From NCBI GenBank assembly GCA_964487795.1, contig CAZASI010000003.1, positions 1-64,000 on the forward strand: a DNA stretch of 64,000 nucleotides. Reading direction: 5' to 3'. Each line of letters begins with the position of its first letter. Position 1 is the stretch's first letter. The stretch comes from Patescibacterium sp964487795 (GTDB taxonomy: Bacteria > Patescibacteriota > Patescibacteriia > Patescibacteriales > Patescibacteriaceae). Position numbers and translations under genes: made by a program. The notes beneath the pieces were generated by a model. The model did not search any database. It was not told where the DNA came from and worked only from the letters and a program-made list of their open reading frames with translations. Positions 9,349 to 17,847 of this stretch are shown here, piece after piece.

Positions 9349-10800
9349 TTATAATTTTCTCAAATCAAGTTCGTCCTCTATGTTTATCTCTTTAACAAAC
9401 TCTTCCATGTGGCTTACGAGTATCATTGCTCCTTCATATTTGTTTACTGCCTCGGCAATAACAGGAATATGGCGAAAATTAATATGATTAGTCGGTTCGT
9501 CCAAAATTAAAAGTCCCGGTCTCATTAAAACCAAACGAGCAAAAGACAGGAGTCCTTTTTGGCCTTCAGATAAAGCAGCGACTGGATATCCCATTAATTC
9601 ACCGCCAATCAAAAAGCCGGCGGCAATTGATCGCATATCATGTAAGTCATATCCGTCAGCCATAACGCTTTTCAGCGAATCAAATACGGTCTGTTTAAAA
9701 TCTAATGTTGCAAAATCTTGACTATAATATCCAACTGTTACTTTATCTAAAATCACTGCGCCTTTATGTTCCGGAGAAACCAGGCTGCGTAAGAGTGTGC
9801 TCTTACCCATGCCGTTTGGTCCGGTAACCAGCAATCTACTTCGCTTGCGTAATACAATATCACAGGGCTTATCAACCGCTTCATGATCAATGATTACTTT
9901 GACCGAATTAATTTTTACGATTTCTCCGACAATATCTTGAACCGGAATTTCAAAAGCACGAATAGTTTTATCTTCACGTCGCACATCAACTTTATTTTCT
10001 TCCAATTCAACAGTCTCATCTTTAAGTTTCTTTGCAAGCTTACGCATCTTTCCTCCTTTATTGGCAAAGAAGTTAACTTTCTCTTTACGATCTTGAATTG
10101 TTTTTTCAAGCTGAGCATTTTTCATGCGTTCACGCTCAATTCGTTTTTCAATTTCTTCAACCACTGAAAAATAGTCACCAACATAATTTTCTACTTTATG
10201 CGTATAGACATCAAGATATAATACGCCCTCGGTAAAGCAATTTAAAAAATCTGCATCATGAGAAATCACCACTACAGTTTTTTCATACATGATGAGAAAC
10301 TGAATCAGGTGATCAATGCCGGCCTTATCAAGATTATTGGTCGGTTCATCCAGTAATAAGATATCAGGACTTTGGATTAACGCATATGCCAACAGTAGCC
10401 GAGCCTGCTGACCGCCTGACAAATCCCCTACTTTTCTATCAACCGGAACGCTGAAATTGACGGCTTCCATCGCTTTGCTGATACGGCTTAAAATATTGCC
10501 CGGAACAACTTCAAAAGCCTTGGTGAAATATTCCTGTATTGTCAAACCAAAATCTTCGCGGGCTACGGCCTGCATAGCAGTTCCGATACTTGCATTATTG
10601 GTAATTGAGATGCGACCGTCTTTTGGTTTAAATTCACCGCGAATCAAGCCAAACAAGGTACTTTTACCTGCACCGTTTTGTCCCATTAAAGTAAATTTCG
10701 CGCCACGCCGTAAACTAAAACTCGCCTCTTCTAAAATAGGCTTTTTTTCAAGATATTCAAATGTCACGTTGTCAAAACGCAGTATTACTTCTTCGGCCAT
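9349..10800 (-). CDS. ABC-F family ATPase (ribosome-associated type)
   Basis: The protein has 483 residues with two nucleotide-binding domains in tandem and no membrane segments, the layout of ABC-F proteins such as EttA/Uup, which bind the ribosomal E site and relieve stalled or initiating ribosomes. Domain 1 has Walker A GQNGAGKST, signature LSGGQQ and Walker B LLLDEPTNNLD. Domain 2 has GPNGMGKST, LSEGQ and LILDEPTNH. A charged coiled-coil linker (about residues 215-270, ERERMKNAQLEKTIQ) joins them. At 483 residues it is shorter than EttA (555). It stands alone, divergent from the beta-CASP nuclease. Which ABC-F subfamily it belongs to, and whether it gives antibiotic protection, is not clear. 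Confidence 0.9.
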   Translation of the reverse strand: MAEEVILRFDNVTFEYLEKKPILEEASFSLRRGAKFTLMGQNGAGKSTLFGLIRGEFKPKDGRISITNNASIGTAMQAVAREDFGLTIQEYFTKAFEVVPGNILSRISKAMEAVNFSVPVDRKVGDLSGGQQARLLLAYALIQSPDILLLDEPTNNLDKAGIDHLIQFLIMYEKTVVVISHDADFLNCFTEGVLYLDVYTHKVENYVGDYFSVVEEIEKRIERERMKNAQLEKTIQDRKEKVNFFANKGGKMRKLAKKLKDETVELEENKVDVRREDKTIRAFEIPVQDIVGEIVKINSVKVIIDHEAVDKPCDIVLRKRSRLLVTGPNGMGKSTLLRSLVSPEHKGAVILDKVTVGYYSQDFATLDFKQTVFDSLKSVMADGYDLHDMRSIAAGFLIGGELMGYPVAALSEGQKGLLSFARLVLMRPGLLILDEPTNHINFRHIPVIAEAVNKYEGAMILVSHMEEFVKEINIEDELDLRKL

Positions 10801-10864
10801 AGTATATATAGATACCCAAGCAAAATAACAGAAAAATTGAGTTTTGTATAGTCCCCCTGCTTAG

Positions 10865-10893
10865 TTGCTTTTAACGGAGCTTTGGTAGATAAT
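10865..10893 (+). promoter_or_regulatory. Putative sigma-70 promoter and RBS for the beta-CASP nuclease
   Basis: TTGCTT (10865-10870), a 17-bp spacer and GATAAT (10888-10893). The gene's ATG at 10941 is preceded by AAGAAGGAG at about 10926-10934, one of the few clear Shine-Dalgarno sequences in the window. Confidence 0.5.
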
Positions 10894-10940
10894 AAAATCA
10901 AAAGAACGTTGTATATTAAAAACTTAAGAAGGAGCGCTAA

Positions 10941-12509
10941 ATGAGCAACCCTAAAATTAAGCTTCAATTTTTAGGCGGAGTTGCAGCAGGAGAGCTTGGA
11001 CTTACGGGTTCATGCATTCTGTTGACTGTTATGCAAGGCGATCACACGACACGAATTCTGATTGACCTTGGATTAATACAATGTAGTCCTCAATATTTCT
11101 TTGAACGAAATATTGAAATTCTTCAGTATATAGATCCAAGAAAAATTAATGTTGTCATCCTAACTCATGCTCATACGGATCATGTAGGCAGGTTGCCAAT
11201 ATTAATAAAGCACGGTTTCAATGGCAGAATTTTTTGCACAACACCAACCTCAGATCTGTTGGAGATCATGCTTAATGACTCTGCAAAAATACAGGCTGAA
11301 TTTTTAAGAAATCTCAATAGAAAAGAGAGGAAGAAACACACAAAGAAAGAAAAAGGATTTCGTCGCGATTCCGGTAGATTAAAGTTTGATAAATCGAGAA
11401 AAAAATTTAAATCATCCGGACACCAGAGCGTTTTGTACGACGCTGAAGACATAAAAGAAGTTTTAGAAAAAGTAAAATATCACGGCAGCGACTATCATAC
11501 CTGGATGCGGCTTGATAAAAATATAGATCTAAAACTATATCAATCTGGTCATGTCTTGGGTGGCGCAATTTGTGTTATAAGAGTCATGCACAGCGGGAGC
11601 AAAGATATACATCTCGGTTTCAGCGGAGATTTGGGTCGCGTAGACGGTATTATTCTTCCGCCACCCGAAATGATTAGCGAGCAATTGGATTGCTGGGTTA
11701 CTGAATCAACGTATGGTGGCAAAACACATCCACAAAGAGAAGATGAGATTAAGAAGTTAATTACTGTCATCACAGAAGCGATAGAAACAAAAGGTGTCAT
11801 CATTATTCCTTCATTTGCATTGGAAAGAGCTCAAGAGATACTATATCTTTTGTCTCACTACATGGAAACTGGAGTAATACCAAAGATTCAAATGTATTTA
11901 GATGCTCCGATGGCTACAAAAATTACTCAGGTATTTTCCGCTCATTGGGACAAGGGCATGTTTGCAGATCAAAACATGCTTGGCTTTAATCCTTTTGATG
12001 TAAGACAGAATAAATGGTTCAAAATCATTTCCGAAGCAAAACATTCTGACGCTTTAATTCGCAGTCCTGGACCTTATATTGTTATTGCGGGTTCGGGCAC
12101 CTGTGATGCCGGAAGAGTACGAGAACATCTGCGAGCAAATCTTGGCAAAGAAAATACAGTTGTATTACTTGTTGGGTATATGCCAGCTAAAAGTCTCGGC
12201 CGAAAATTAAAAGAAAATGCGGCTATTGTAAAAATGAATGATCATGAAATCAATATCAAATCAAAAAATATTGCTTTTGATGCATTTTCCGCTCATGCCG
12301 ACGGTCAATGGCTTGCTTCATACACCAAGCAGGTTATTGAGTCATATGAAGGCTCAGCAAACATAAAACAAAAAATATTCATCGTTCACGGTGACCCGGC
12401 AAACGCTGCTTGGTTACGTGAAGATATCATGAAACAAATGAAATATCGCCGTGGTTTAACGGATATGATATTCATTCCAAAAGTAAACGAAGAATTCACT
12501 ATCACTTAA
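10941..12509 (+). CDS. Metallo-beta-lactamase/beta-CASP RNase (CPSF/Ysh1-like)
   Basis: The 522-residue protein shows the metallo-beta-lactamase zinc motif HAHTDH at about residue 75, then the beta-CASP signatures: TESTYGG, PSFALERAQE, DAPMA, AGSGTCDAGR and the late histidine motif FSAHADGQ. This is the RNA-specific branch of the fold, with endo- and/or 5'-3' exonuclease activity in RNA maturation and decay. An insertion near residues 125-160 is very Lys/Arg-rich and may bind RNA. The architecture is closer to archaeal-type CPSF proteins than to RNase J, because there is no clear C-terminal RNase J domain. It is transcribed alone between a promoter with a good RBS and a strong bidirectional terminator. 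It is a candidate for processing the tRNA-mRNA transcripts described in the findings, but that is only inference. Confidence 0.88.
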   Translation: MSNPKIKLQFLGGVAAGELGLTGSCILLTVMQGDHTTRILIDLGLIQCSPQYFFERNIEILQYIDPRKINVVILTHAHTDHVGRLPILIKHGFNGRIFCTTPTSDLLEIMLNDSAKIQAEFLRNLNRKERKKHTKKEKGFRRDSGRLKFDKSRKKFKSSGHQSVLYDAEDIKEVLEKVKYHGSDYHTWMRLDKNIDLKLYQSGHVLGGAICVIRVMHSGSKDIHLGFSGDLGRVDGIILPPPEMISEQLDCWVTESTYGGKTHPQREDEIKKLITVITEAIETKGVIIIPSFALERAQEILYLLSHYMETGVIPKIQMYLDAPMATKITQVFSAHWDKGMFADQNMLGFNPFDVRQNKWFKIISEAKHSDALIRSPGPYIVIAGSGTCDAGRVREHLRANLGKENTVVLLVGYMPAKSLGRKLKENAAIVKMNDHEINIKSKNIAFDAFSAHADGQWLASYTKQVIESYEGSANIKQKIFIVHGDPANAAWLREDIMKQMKYRRGLTDMIFIPKVNEEFTIT

Positions 12510-12526
12510 AAAATATTTAATAACTA

Positions 12527-12560
12527 AAAACCCGTTCGGTCAAATGACTGAACGGGTTTT
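12527..12560. terminator. Bidirectional rho-independent terminator
   Basis: A 16-bp stem (AAAACCCGTTCGGTCA / TGACTGAACGGGTTTT, with one G-U pair) and a 2-nt gap at the centre, flanked by A and T tracts. It separates the convergent beta-CASP nuclease and the small basic gene. Confidence 0.9.
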
Positions 12561-12571
12561 AAATTTGCTTA

Positions 12572-12694
12572 CTACTTTTTCAGCCTCTTCTTAGCTCGTG
12601 CTTCAAGCATGACAGCTTTAATAGCAAGACGCTTAGCAGTTTTATGTGAATTGGTCTTTTGTATTCTACCAATCGGTTTAGCTCGTTTAGCCAT
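12572..12694 (-). CDS. Small basic protein of unknown function
   Basis: The likely protein has 40 residues starting MAKRAKPIGRIQK and ending ARAKKRLKK, with about one third Lys/Arg. An upstream in-frame extension to 12787 exists, but it is hydrophobic and unlike the basic core, so I prefer the internal ATG. Composition and size resemble small ribosome- or nucleic-acid-binding proteins, but no family is recognised. It lies just inside the strong terminator at 12527-12560, which fits a real transcribed gene. Confidence 0.55.
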   Translation of the reverse strand: MAKRAKPIGRIQKTNSHKTAKRLAIKAVMLEARAKKRLKK

Positions 12695-12812
12695 ATTCTT
12701 TATATAATAATTAATGTATTCCAATAGAGTACAATAAAATCTGAAAAAAAGCAATAAAAACAGCCCTTTGATGTTATCGCCGGGCAAAATGAAATTTTAT
12801 ATTCAATGCACA

Positions 12813-13190
12813 TTAGTCAGAAGAGACTGTTTTGATAAAAAGCTTAGTGCTGATTTCCGGCGATATCCCCATTTCAGTAAATGCTTTTTGATATGCCTCA
12901 ACAGTAGCTTCCAATGACGCCGCTATCACTGCTTTGTCTATCGAACCGTCGCAATACTTCCTAATTAAATCAAGAGTAGCTTGCGAGAAAGTTTTAGATG
13001 CTTCGGGATTATCAATATAACATAACTTTAAAGCACCCGGCTTGTCTAAACGTCTTTGCAAGACTTCAAATGGCTGCATCACCAACTGCGCCAAACGATC
13101 TACGTCTCTACCTTCTCCGCTTGTAGCAAAAAGTTCGCTGACTCTCTTTAAATCAATAAGTACTTGTTCTACCGTGATTTCTGTTAACAT
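12813..13190 (-). CDS. Hypothetical protein, 125 residues
   Basis: Soluble, mainly helical by composition, with no membrane segment or recognised motif. The start ATG at 13190 is preceded by AAAAAGGAGA, a clear Shine-Dalgarno about 11 nt away, which supports the start. It lies downstream of tRNA-Asn, but a strong terminator separates them, so it probably has its own promoter. Function unknown. Confidence 0.65.
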   Translation of the reverse strand: MLTEITVEQVLIDLKRVSELFATSGEGRDVDRLAQLVMQPFEVLQRRLDKPGALKLCYIDNPEASKTFSQATLDLIRKYCDGSIDKAVIAASLEATVEAYQKAFTEMGISPEISTKLFIKTVSSD

Positions 13191-13266
13191 TAATATCTAT
13201 TCTCCTTTTTATATTATGTAGCAAATTATGTACTTCGCTAATTTATTAAAAAACTATTTAATAACA

Positions 13267-13291
13267 AAAAATAGCACAAAGTGCTATTTTT
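13267..13291 (-). terminator. Rho-independent terminator after tRNA-Asn
   Basis: An 11-bp stem (AAAATAGCAC / GTGCTATTTT plus one pair) with a 3-nt loop and a run of T on the minus strand, directly downstream of tRNA-Asn. Confidence 0.85.
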
Positions 13292-13298
13292 GTCAATG

Positions 13299-13370
13299 CT
13301 CCGAGGGTGGGATTCGAACCCACGGCCAATTGGTTAACAGCCAACTGCTCTACCGCTGAGCTACCTCGGA
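13299..13370 (-). tRNA. tRNA-Asn (GTT)
   Basis: The minus strand folds as a cloverleaf: acceptor TCCGAGG/CCTCGGA, D arm GCTC..GAGC, anticodon loop CTGTTAA (anticodon GTT) and T arm with TTCGAAT. The discriminator is G and the genome continues CAT, so CCA is not encoded and must be added. A GC-rich hairpin lies 6 nt before its 5' end. The matching synthetase, asnS, is at 38108. Confidence 0.95.
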
Positions 13371-13376
13371 ATATAA

Positions 13377-13396
13377 CGCGCCGGTCACCCGGCGCG
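13377..13396. other. GC-rich hairpin just upstream of tRNA-Asn
   Basis: CGCGCCGG / CCGGCGCG with a 4-nt loop, between the rpoD stop and the tRNA 5' end. There is no T tract, so it is unlikely to be a classical terminator. It is one of four similar hairpins that each precede a tRNA in this window. Confidence 0.8.
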
Positions 13397-13443
13397 AAAC
13401 AATGAATACAGAATATCAAAAAACAGGGAAAAGTCAATAAAAA

Positions 13444-14673
13444 CTAATAATCTCTGAGTTTCTTTATTAAAGAATGCTTTTGAATCTTTTCCAATGTCTT
13501 ATACTCAATCTGACGAATACGTTCACGGGTAACGTCAAACTCAGCTCCCACTTCTTCCAAAGTATGGGATACACCGTCAATTAAACCAAAACGCATTTCC
13601 AAAATCTTTTGCTCTCTTGGTGTTAATTGAGAAATTATTTCTTTAACATAATCGCGAAGTAGCTGCAAAGCCGCAGCGCGATCAGGTGTAACATTTTTTA
13701 CATCTTCAATAAAGTCTTCCAAAGTTGAATCCTCTTCATCTTCTCCAACAGTAGTTTCCAGAGAAATTGTATCTTGAGAAATTTTAATAATATAGCGAAC
13801 CTTATCAATCGTCTCGCCCATTTCTGAAGCGATTTCTTCCGGTAATGGTTCACGACCCAAATCCTGAATCAACTGACGTTGAATATGTTGGAACTTGTTA
13901 ATTGTTTCTACCATGTGTACCGGGATACGAATCGTACGAGATTGATCGGCCAAACTACGCGTAATCGCTTGGCGAATCCACCAAGTTGCGTAAGTTGAAA
14001 ACTTAAAACCTTTGCGATATTCAAATTTTTCAACCGCGCGGAATAAGCCGATATTGCCTTCTTGGATAAGATCAAGCAAACTCAAACCTTTTGAGCCAGC
14101 AAATTTTTTCGCAATTGAAACGACTAAACGTAAGTTAGCTTCAATTAAACGACGCTCGGCGTCTTTATCGCCGCGCTCTTTTCTCTTTGCCAATTCAGTT
14201 TCTTCATCACCGGTCAACAAAGGTACTTTTCCGATTTCACGCAAGTACATTTGAATCGAGTCGGCAGATAATTCAGAAATATCAAACTTTAAACGATCTT
14301 TATCGCTGCCTAAAATTGAACTGAGTGCATCATGTTTTTTTAAATTGGCATCAGCGTCCAAAAAGCTGCCGGAATCTTCAACGATTCGAATGCTATTTTT
14401 TTGCAAACGTTCGAGTAACAATTCGTAGTCATAGACATAGTCTTCAACATACGGCACGGCCTGCAGTAATTCTGTTTCCGTGACAAAGCCGCGAGGACGC
14501 ACTTTAGCGACCAGGGCATCAATAATACTGAGGTCCGGTTTATGTGCTGTCGCTTTGACACTAGGCGTTGCCTTTACTTTGGCTTTGTGGAGTGGCGCTT
14601 TTTTAGCAACAGGCTTTTTTGTTTTCACGATTGATTTTTTAGTACTAATTTTTTTCTTTGACTTTAAAACCAT
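13444..14673 (-). CDS. rpoD: RNA polymerase primary sigma factor
   Basis: The 409-residue protein has a Lys-rich N-terminal tail (KKPVAKKAPLHK). Region 1.2 follows (MYLREIGKVPLLT). Region 2 contains NLRLVVSIAKKF, DLIQEGNIGLFRAVEKF and the -10 binding STYATWWIRQAI. Region 3 and region 4 end in the -35 binding helix VTRERIRQIE. It is the vegetative sigma-70 type, consistent with the TTGaca/TATAAT-like promoters in the window. Its start lies 3 nt after the dnaG stop, the conserved dnaG-rpoD arrangement. The Lys/Ala/Thr-rich head is a lineage-variable addition. Confidence 0.97.
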   Translation of the reverse strand: MVLKSKKKISTKKSIVKTKKPVAKKAPLHKAKVKATPSVKATAHKPDLSIIDALVAKVRPRGFVTETELLQAVPYVEDYVYDYELLLERLQKNSIRIVEDSGSFLDADANLKKHDALSSILGSDKDRLKFDISELSADSIQMYLREIGKVPLLTGDEETELAKRKERGDKDAERRLIEANLRLVVSIAKKFAGSKGLSLLDLIQEGNIGLFRAVEKFEYRKGFKFSTYATWWIRQAITRSLADQSRTIRIPVHMVETINKFQHIQRQLIQDLGREPLPEEIASEMGETIDKVRYIIKISQDTISLETTVGEDEEDSTLEDFIEDVKNVTPDRAAALQLLRDYVKEIISQLTPREQKILEMRFGLIDGVSHTLEEVGAEFDVTRERIRQIEYKTLEKIQKHSLIKKLRDY

Positions 14674-14676
14674 AAA

Positions 14677-16539
14677 CTATTGTTCGTTGGGCACGTTAGA
14701 AAGTTGGCGCAAATCTTCCGCCAAATCATTAAATTCCCGCAACAAAGCGTCTAAACGCTCATCTCTTTCCGGGCTTGAAGATTGTGATTCCAGTTCGCCG
14801 ATAAACTTGGCGACTGCTTTCAAGCGACGGCTTAAATATGAACGTCGAAGTTCGTTTTGGATTTCTTTGACCGAGCGCGACGCTTCTTCTGCGCTAAGCT
14901 CAGCAAAAGTCCTTTCAATTAAAATAGCGAGTCGATCAAGAATACTGAGGTCGACCGCCGAAAAATCCTGTGCTTGTAGCCAGGATCTAAACTCGCTAAA
15001 GCTGAAATTAGAGATTCCCTCTTCGGAGCGAGCGATGCTCTTATTATAATAGACAACGAGCTGTCTGTAAAGGGCTTGATGTGCTGAACCTGAAAGCTGT
15101 TCGGCGGGAATATATGGTCCGACCGACTCGATCATTTCAGGAAATGACAATAACAAGGCCAATAATTGCTCTGACAGAATCTCTTCTCGATCAGGCGCTA
15201 AGGGTGGCGCGATTGGCGTAGCGTGTACAGTCTGAATTTCTTGTGATTTTTGCTTACTCAATATTAGATTCAAGCTTTCTCTAACCGAAGCTTCATCGCT
15301 GTTAATAGCTTGTGACAATTTCTTTAACCAAAAGTCTCTTTCCACGGCGTTACTTAAACGCGCAACTTTTTTAAGAACATAGTCACTGATAGCCCGTCGC
15401 CCTGATGAGCTTCCTGCGTCATGTTCTTTAACTATTTCATCTAAATAATATTGAATAACCGGTTTGGCGTTTGTAATACTATCTTTCCATCCGTCAAAAT
15501 CTTTTCGAATACACTCATCCGGATCCTTACCTTGCGGCAGAGTAACCACCAGAGCTTCCAAATCAACTTCAAATGCTTGATCAGAACCGCGTTCCAAGGC
15601 TTGTCGTCCAGCAGCATCCATATCAAATGCAAAGGCAACACGCTTGGTAAAGCGCTTTAACAACATGGCTTGTTCAAAGGTCAACGCAGTTCCGGATGAA
15701 GCAACTACATTAGTATAGCCAAATTGATGTGCAGTGACGCAATCCATTTGTCCTTCAACCACAATTGCTAAATCATGCTCACGAATAGATTGTTTGGCTT
15801 TTTCCAAACCAAATAAGACATGGCCTTTATCATACACAACGGTTTGCGGACTATTAACGTACTTGCCCTGCGTTTTATCGCGCGCTTCAAATTCCGGCAA
15901 TAGACGACCGGAAAAACCGATAACATTGCCGTTTATTTCACGAATCGGAAACATCACGCGAGCCCTAAAGCGATTATAAGTCCTCGAACTTCCCTGTTGT
16001 TTAATACCCAATCCCGCCTTAATTATTTCATTGTCATTAAAATTTTTGGAATGTAGATAAGTTATCAGGTCATCCCAGGAATCCGGAGCATAACCAATTT
16101 CCCAATGTTCAACAACCGCCTGATCCATACCTCTTCCTTTGATATATTCCTTGGCTTTCAATCCTCCGGCTCCAAACAAAATTTTATGATAAAACGTTGA
16201 TGCCTGTTCCAATAAATCAAGAACACGATTTCTCTCAGAAGCTTTCGGACCGCTGTCAGCTTTTAGTTCAACGCCGGCTTTAGGTGCCAACAAACGAAGT
16301 GATTCAATAAACGACAGCTTTTCAATCTCCATGATAAAAGAAAACAAATCACCGCCTTTGCCGCATCCAAAACAATGCCAAACCTGTTTAGTCGGACTAA
16401 CGTTAAAAGACGCTGTCTTTTCATTATGAAAGGGACAACGTGCCACAAAATTCAAACCGGCAGGTCGCAAAGGAACATAGCCGCGAATAACCTCTATTAT
16501 ATCGAGTCGTGATTTTATTTCGTCTGCTGGACTGGTCAT
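14677..16539 (-). CDS. dnaG: DNA primase
   Basis: 620 residues. The CHC2 zinc finger is near the N-terminus (CPFH at 35-38, CFGC at 56-59). The catalytic core carries the TOPRIM signature VVEGQMD and further acidic residues (FDMDAAG, DPDE). The C-terminal part is the helicase-binding region. It makes RNA primers for replication. It is followed directly by rpoD and preceded, 3 nt upstream, by a small unknown gene that itself follows tRNA-Ser, so tRNA-Ser, the small gene, dnaG and rpoD may form one transcription unit. Confidence 0.97.
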   Translation of the reverse strand: MTSPADEIKSRLDIIEVIRGYVPLRPAGLNFVARCPFHNEKTASFNVSPTKQVWHCFGCGKGGDLFSFIMEIEKLSFIESLRLLAPKAGVELKADSGPKASERNRVLDLLEQASTFYHKILFGAGGLKAKEYIKGRGMDQAVVEHWEIGYAPDSWDDLITYLHSKNFNDNEIIKAGLGIKQQGSSRTYNRFRARVMFPIREINGNVIGFSGRLLPEFEARDKTQGKYVNSPQTVVYDKGHVLFGLEKAKQSIREHDLAIVVEGQMDCVTAHQFGYTNVVASSGTALTFEQAMLLKRFTKRVAFAFDMDAAGRQALERGSDQAFEVDLEALVVTLPQGKDPDECIRKDFDGWKDSITNAKPVIQYYLDEIVKEHDAGSSSGRRAISDYVLKKVARLSNAVERDFWLKKLSQAINSDEASVRESLNLILSKQKSQEIQTVHATPIAPPLAPDREEILSEQLLALLLSFPEMIESVGPYIPAEQLSGSAHQALYRQLVVYYNKSIARSEEGISNFSFSEFRSWLQAQDFSAVDLSILDRLAILIERTFAELSAEEASRSVKEIQNELRRSYLSRRLKAVAKFIGELESQSSSPERDERLDALLREFNDLAEDLRQLSNVPNEQ

Positions 16540-16542
16540 ATA

Positions 16543-16911
16543 CTATTTTTTAAACGCCGACCACGGATTGCTTGGTTCAGAACTTTTCTTAGTACTACGA
16601 GGCATTTGCGTTATCAAAGACTTAAGACGCTCAGCCTCTTCTTTTACTGGTCCCTCATCTTCGTATTCTCCGCTGTGCGCGGTCGTACCTTCGTAACTGG
16701 CTTGTTTTTGATCAAGGTGAATTTTAAATGCTAATTTTCCGCCTTCATATTCGTCAACATACATATGAAAACGCGGATAGTGTCCGTTACCGAGCGGACG
16801 CGCAAAACTGCCTTGACCGCTGCGTCGGTCTTCTATATAGGTATAGCCGGCCTGTCGAAGAAATTGATGATAGGAGACCGGCAGCTCGTTGTTATTGATG
16901 ATAAATTTCAT
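16543..16911 (-). CDS. Hypothetical protein between tRNA-Ser and dnaG
   Basis: The chosen start ATG (16911) gives 122 residues beginning MKFIINNNELPVSY. The longer frame reads into tRNA-Ser and is rejected. The protein is soluble with a C-terminal Ser/Pro/Lys tail. No family is recognised; the middle part (FHMYVDEYEGGKLAFKIHLD) suggests a small alpha/beta domain. The start codon lies only 3 nt (CAC) after the tRNA-Ser discriminator base, with no room for a Shine-Dalgarno. Confidence 0.7.
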   Translation of the reverse strand: MKFIINNNELPVSYHQFLRQAGYTYIEDRRSGQGSFARPLGNGHYPRFHMYVDEYEGGKLAFKIHLDQKQASYEGTTAHSGEYEDEGPVKEEAERLKSLITQMPRSTKKSSEPSNPWSAFKK

Positions 16912-16914
16912 GTG

Positions 16915-16999
16915 CGGAGGGTGAGGGATTCGAACCCTCGGTACCTTTCGGTACACACGCTTTCCAAGCGTGCGCACTAGACCGCTATGCGAACCCTCC
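16915..16999 (-). tRNA. tRNA-Ser (GGA)
   Basis: Cloverleaf with a long variable arm (GTACC/GGTAC) as expected for Ser. Acceptor GGAGGGT/ACCCTCC, anticodon stem CACGC/GCGTG with loop TTGGAAA (anticodon GGA), T arm GAGGG TTCGAAT CCCTC, discriminator G. No encoded CCA: the genome continues CAC and then the ATG of the next gene. Confidence 0.95.
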
Positions 17000-17008
17000 G
17001 AACTTGCC

Positions 17009-17030
17009 CGCCGAAGCCTTGGCGAAGGCT
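17009..17030. repeat. REP-like hairpin upstream of tRNA-Ser
   Basis: AGCCTT/AAGGCT around GGCG, with an alternative CGCC/GGCG pairing, between the DsbA-like stop (17035) and the tRNA 5' end (16999). There is no T tract. Confidence 0.6.
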
Positions 17031-17034
17031 GGAA

Positions 17035-17838
17035 CTATCGGTTGGCGTTCAATTTCTGTTGAATTAGGGATCGCAAACCGAGCGCGGCGCTCCCGTCGGG
17101 ATATGTAAAATCCTCGTATGGAAGAGCACCCGGAACGTATTGATTATTAATAAAACTGGCAGGCGTACCGATTACGCCCAAATTCTTCACTTCATCTTTT
17201 TGCGCCAATATCTTATCCTTATATGTCTCTTTAGTCAAACACTCGTTATAAGTCTTTTCATCAAGACCGAGCTTGGTGCCATTGGCCGCAATAGTCTCGG
17301 GTTTAAGATTACCGGCCTTATTATCTTCAAACAACAACTTATACATTTCCCAAAATTTCGTTTGCGCCGCGGCGCACTCTGAAGCAATAGCTGCCGGGAT
17401 CGCCTGTTCATGACTGATCAACGGAAAGTGACGAACGACTACTACTAAATCATTACCGAACTCAAGTTTCGCACGATTAACTGTTTCATAAAACTGCGCG
17501 CAAAACGGGCACTCAAAATCATCGTATACAATTAAATTAACCGGCGCATCGATCGGCCCCCATAAATGATCCGCGCGTTCAATTGGTCGAACTGCAACAT
17601 TCGAATTAACACTCACGGCGCCGTTAATACCCGCATCATTAGTTTCTGTATTTTTTGCTTGATTTGATTCTATATTTGCTTTTTCAATTCCAAACCAAGA
17701 AGCGATAATGCGACGATTTTGCGGAGTTGAAGCAAAGAGTATTACAACTAGCGCAACACCCGCGATACATACGATCGCCAGGATGCGCAATATATTATCA
17801 AAACGATTGGCTTTAAAAGCATTATAATGTTTTTTCAT
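17035..17838 (-). CDS. Membrane-anchored DsbA-like thioredoxin-fold protein
   Basis: 267 residues: a cytoplasmic basic N-terminus, one membrane segment at about 17-36, a Asn/Ser-rich linker, then a thioredoxin-4/DsbA-type domain. The redox motif CPFC is at about residues 110-113 within YDDFECPFC, with the cis-Pro region (GVIGTPASF) near residue 223. Family members catalyse disulfide formation or isomerisation outside the membrane. The window encodes Cys-rich exported giants that are plausible substrates (inference). The gene lies 9 nt after gatA and upstream of tRNA-Ser. Confidence 0.88.
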   Translation of the reverse strand: MKKHYNAFKANRFDNILRILAIVCIAGVALVVILFASTPQNRRIIASWFGIEKANIESNQAKNTETNDAGINGAVSVNSNVAVRPIERADHLWGPIDAPVNLIVYDDFECPFCAQFYETVNRAKLEFGNDLVVVVRHFPLISHEQAIPAAIASECAAAQTKFWEMYKLLFEDNKAGNLKPETIAANGTKLGLDEKTYNECLTKETYKDKILAQKDEVKNLGVIGTPASFINNQYVPGALPYEDFTYPDGSAALGLRSLIQQKLNANR

Positions 17839-17847
17839 ACCATTATA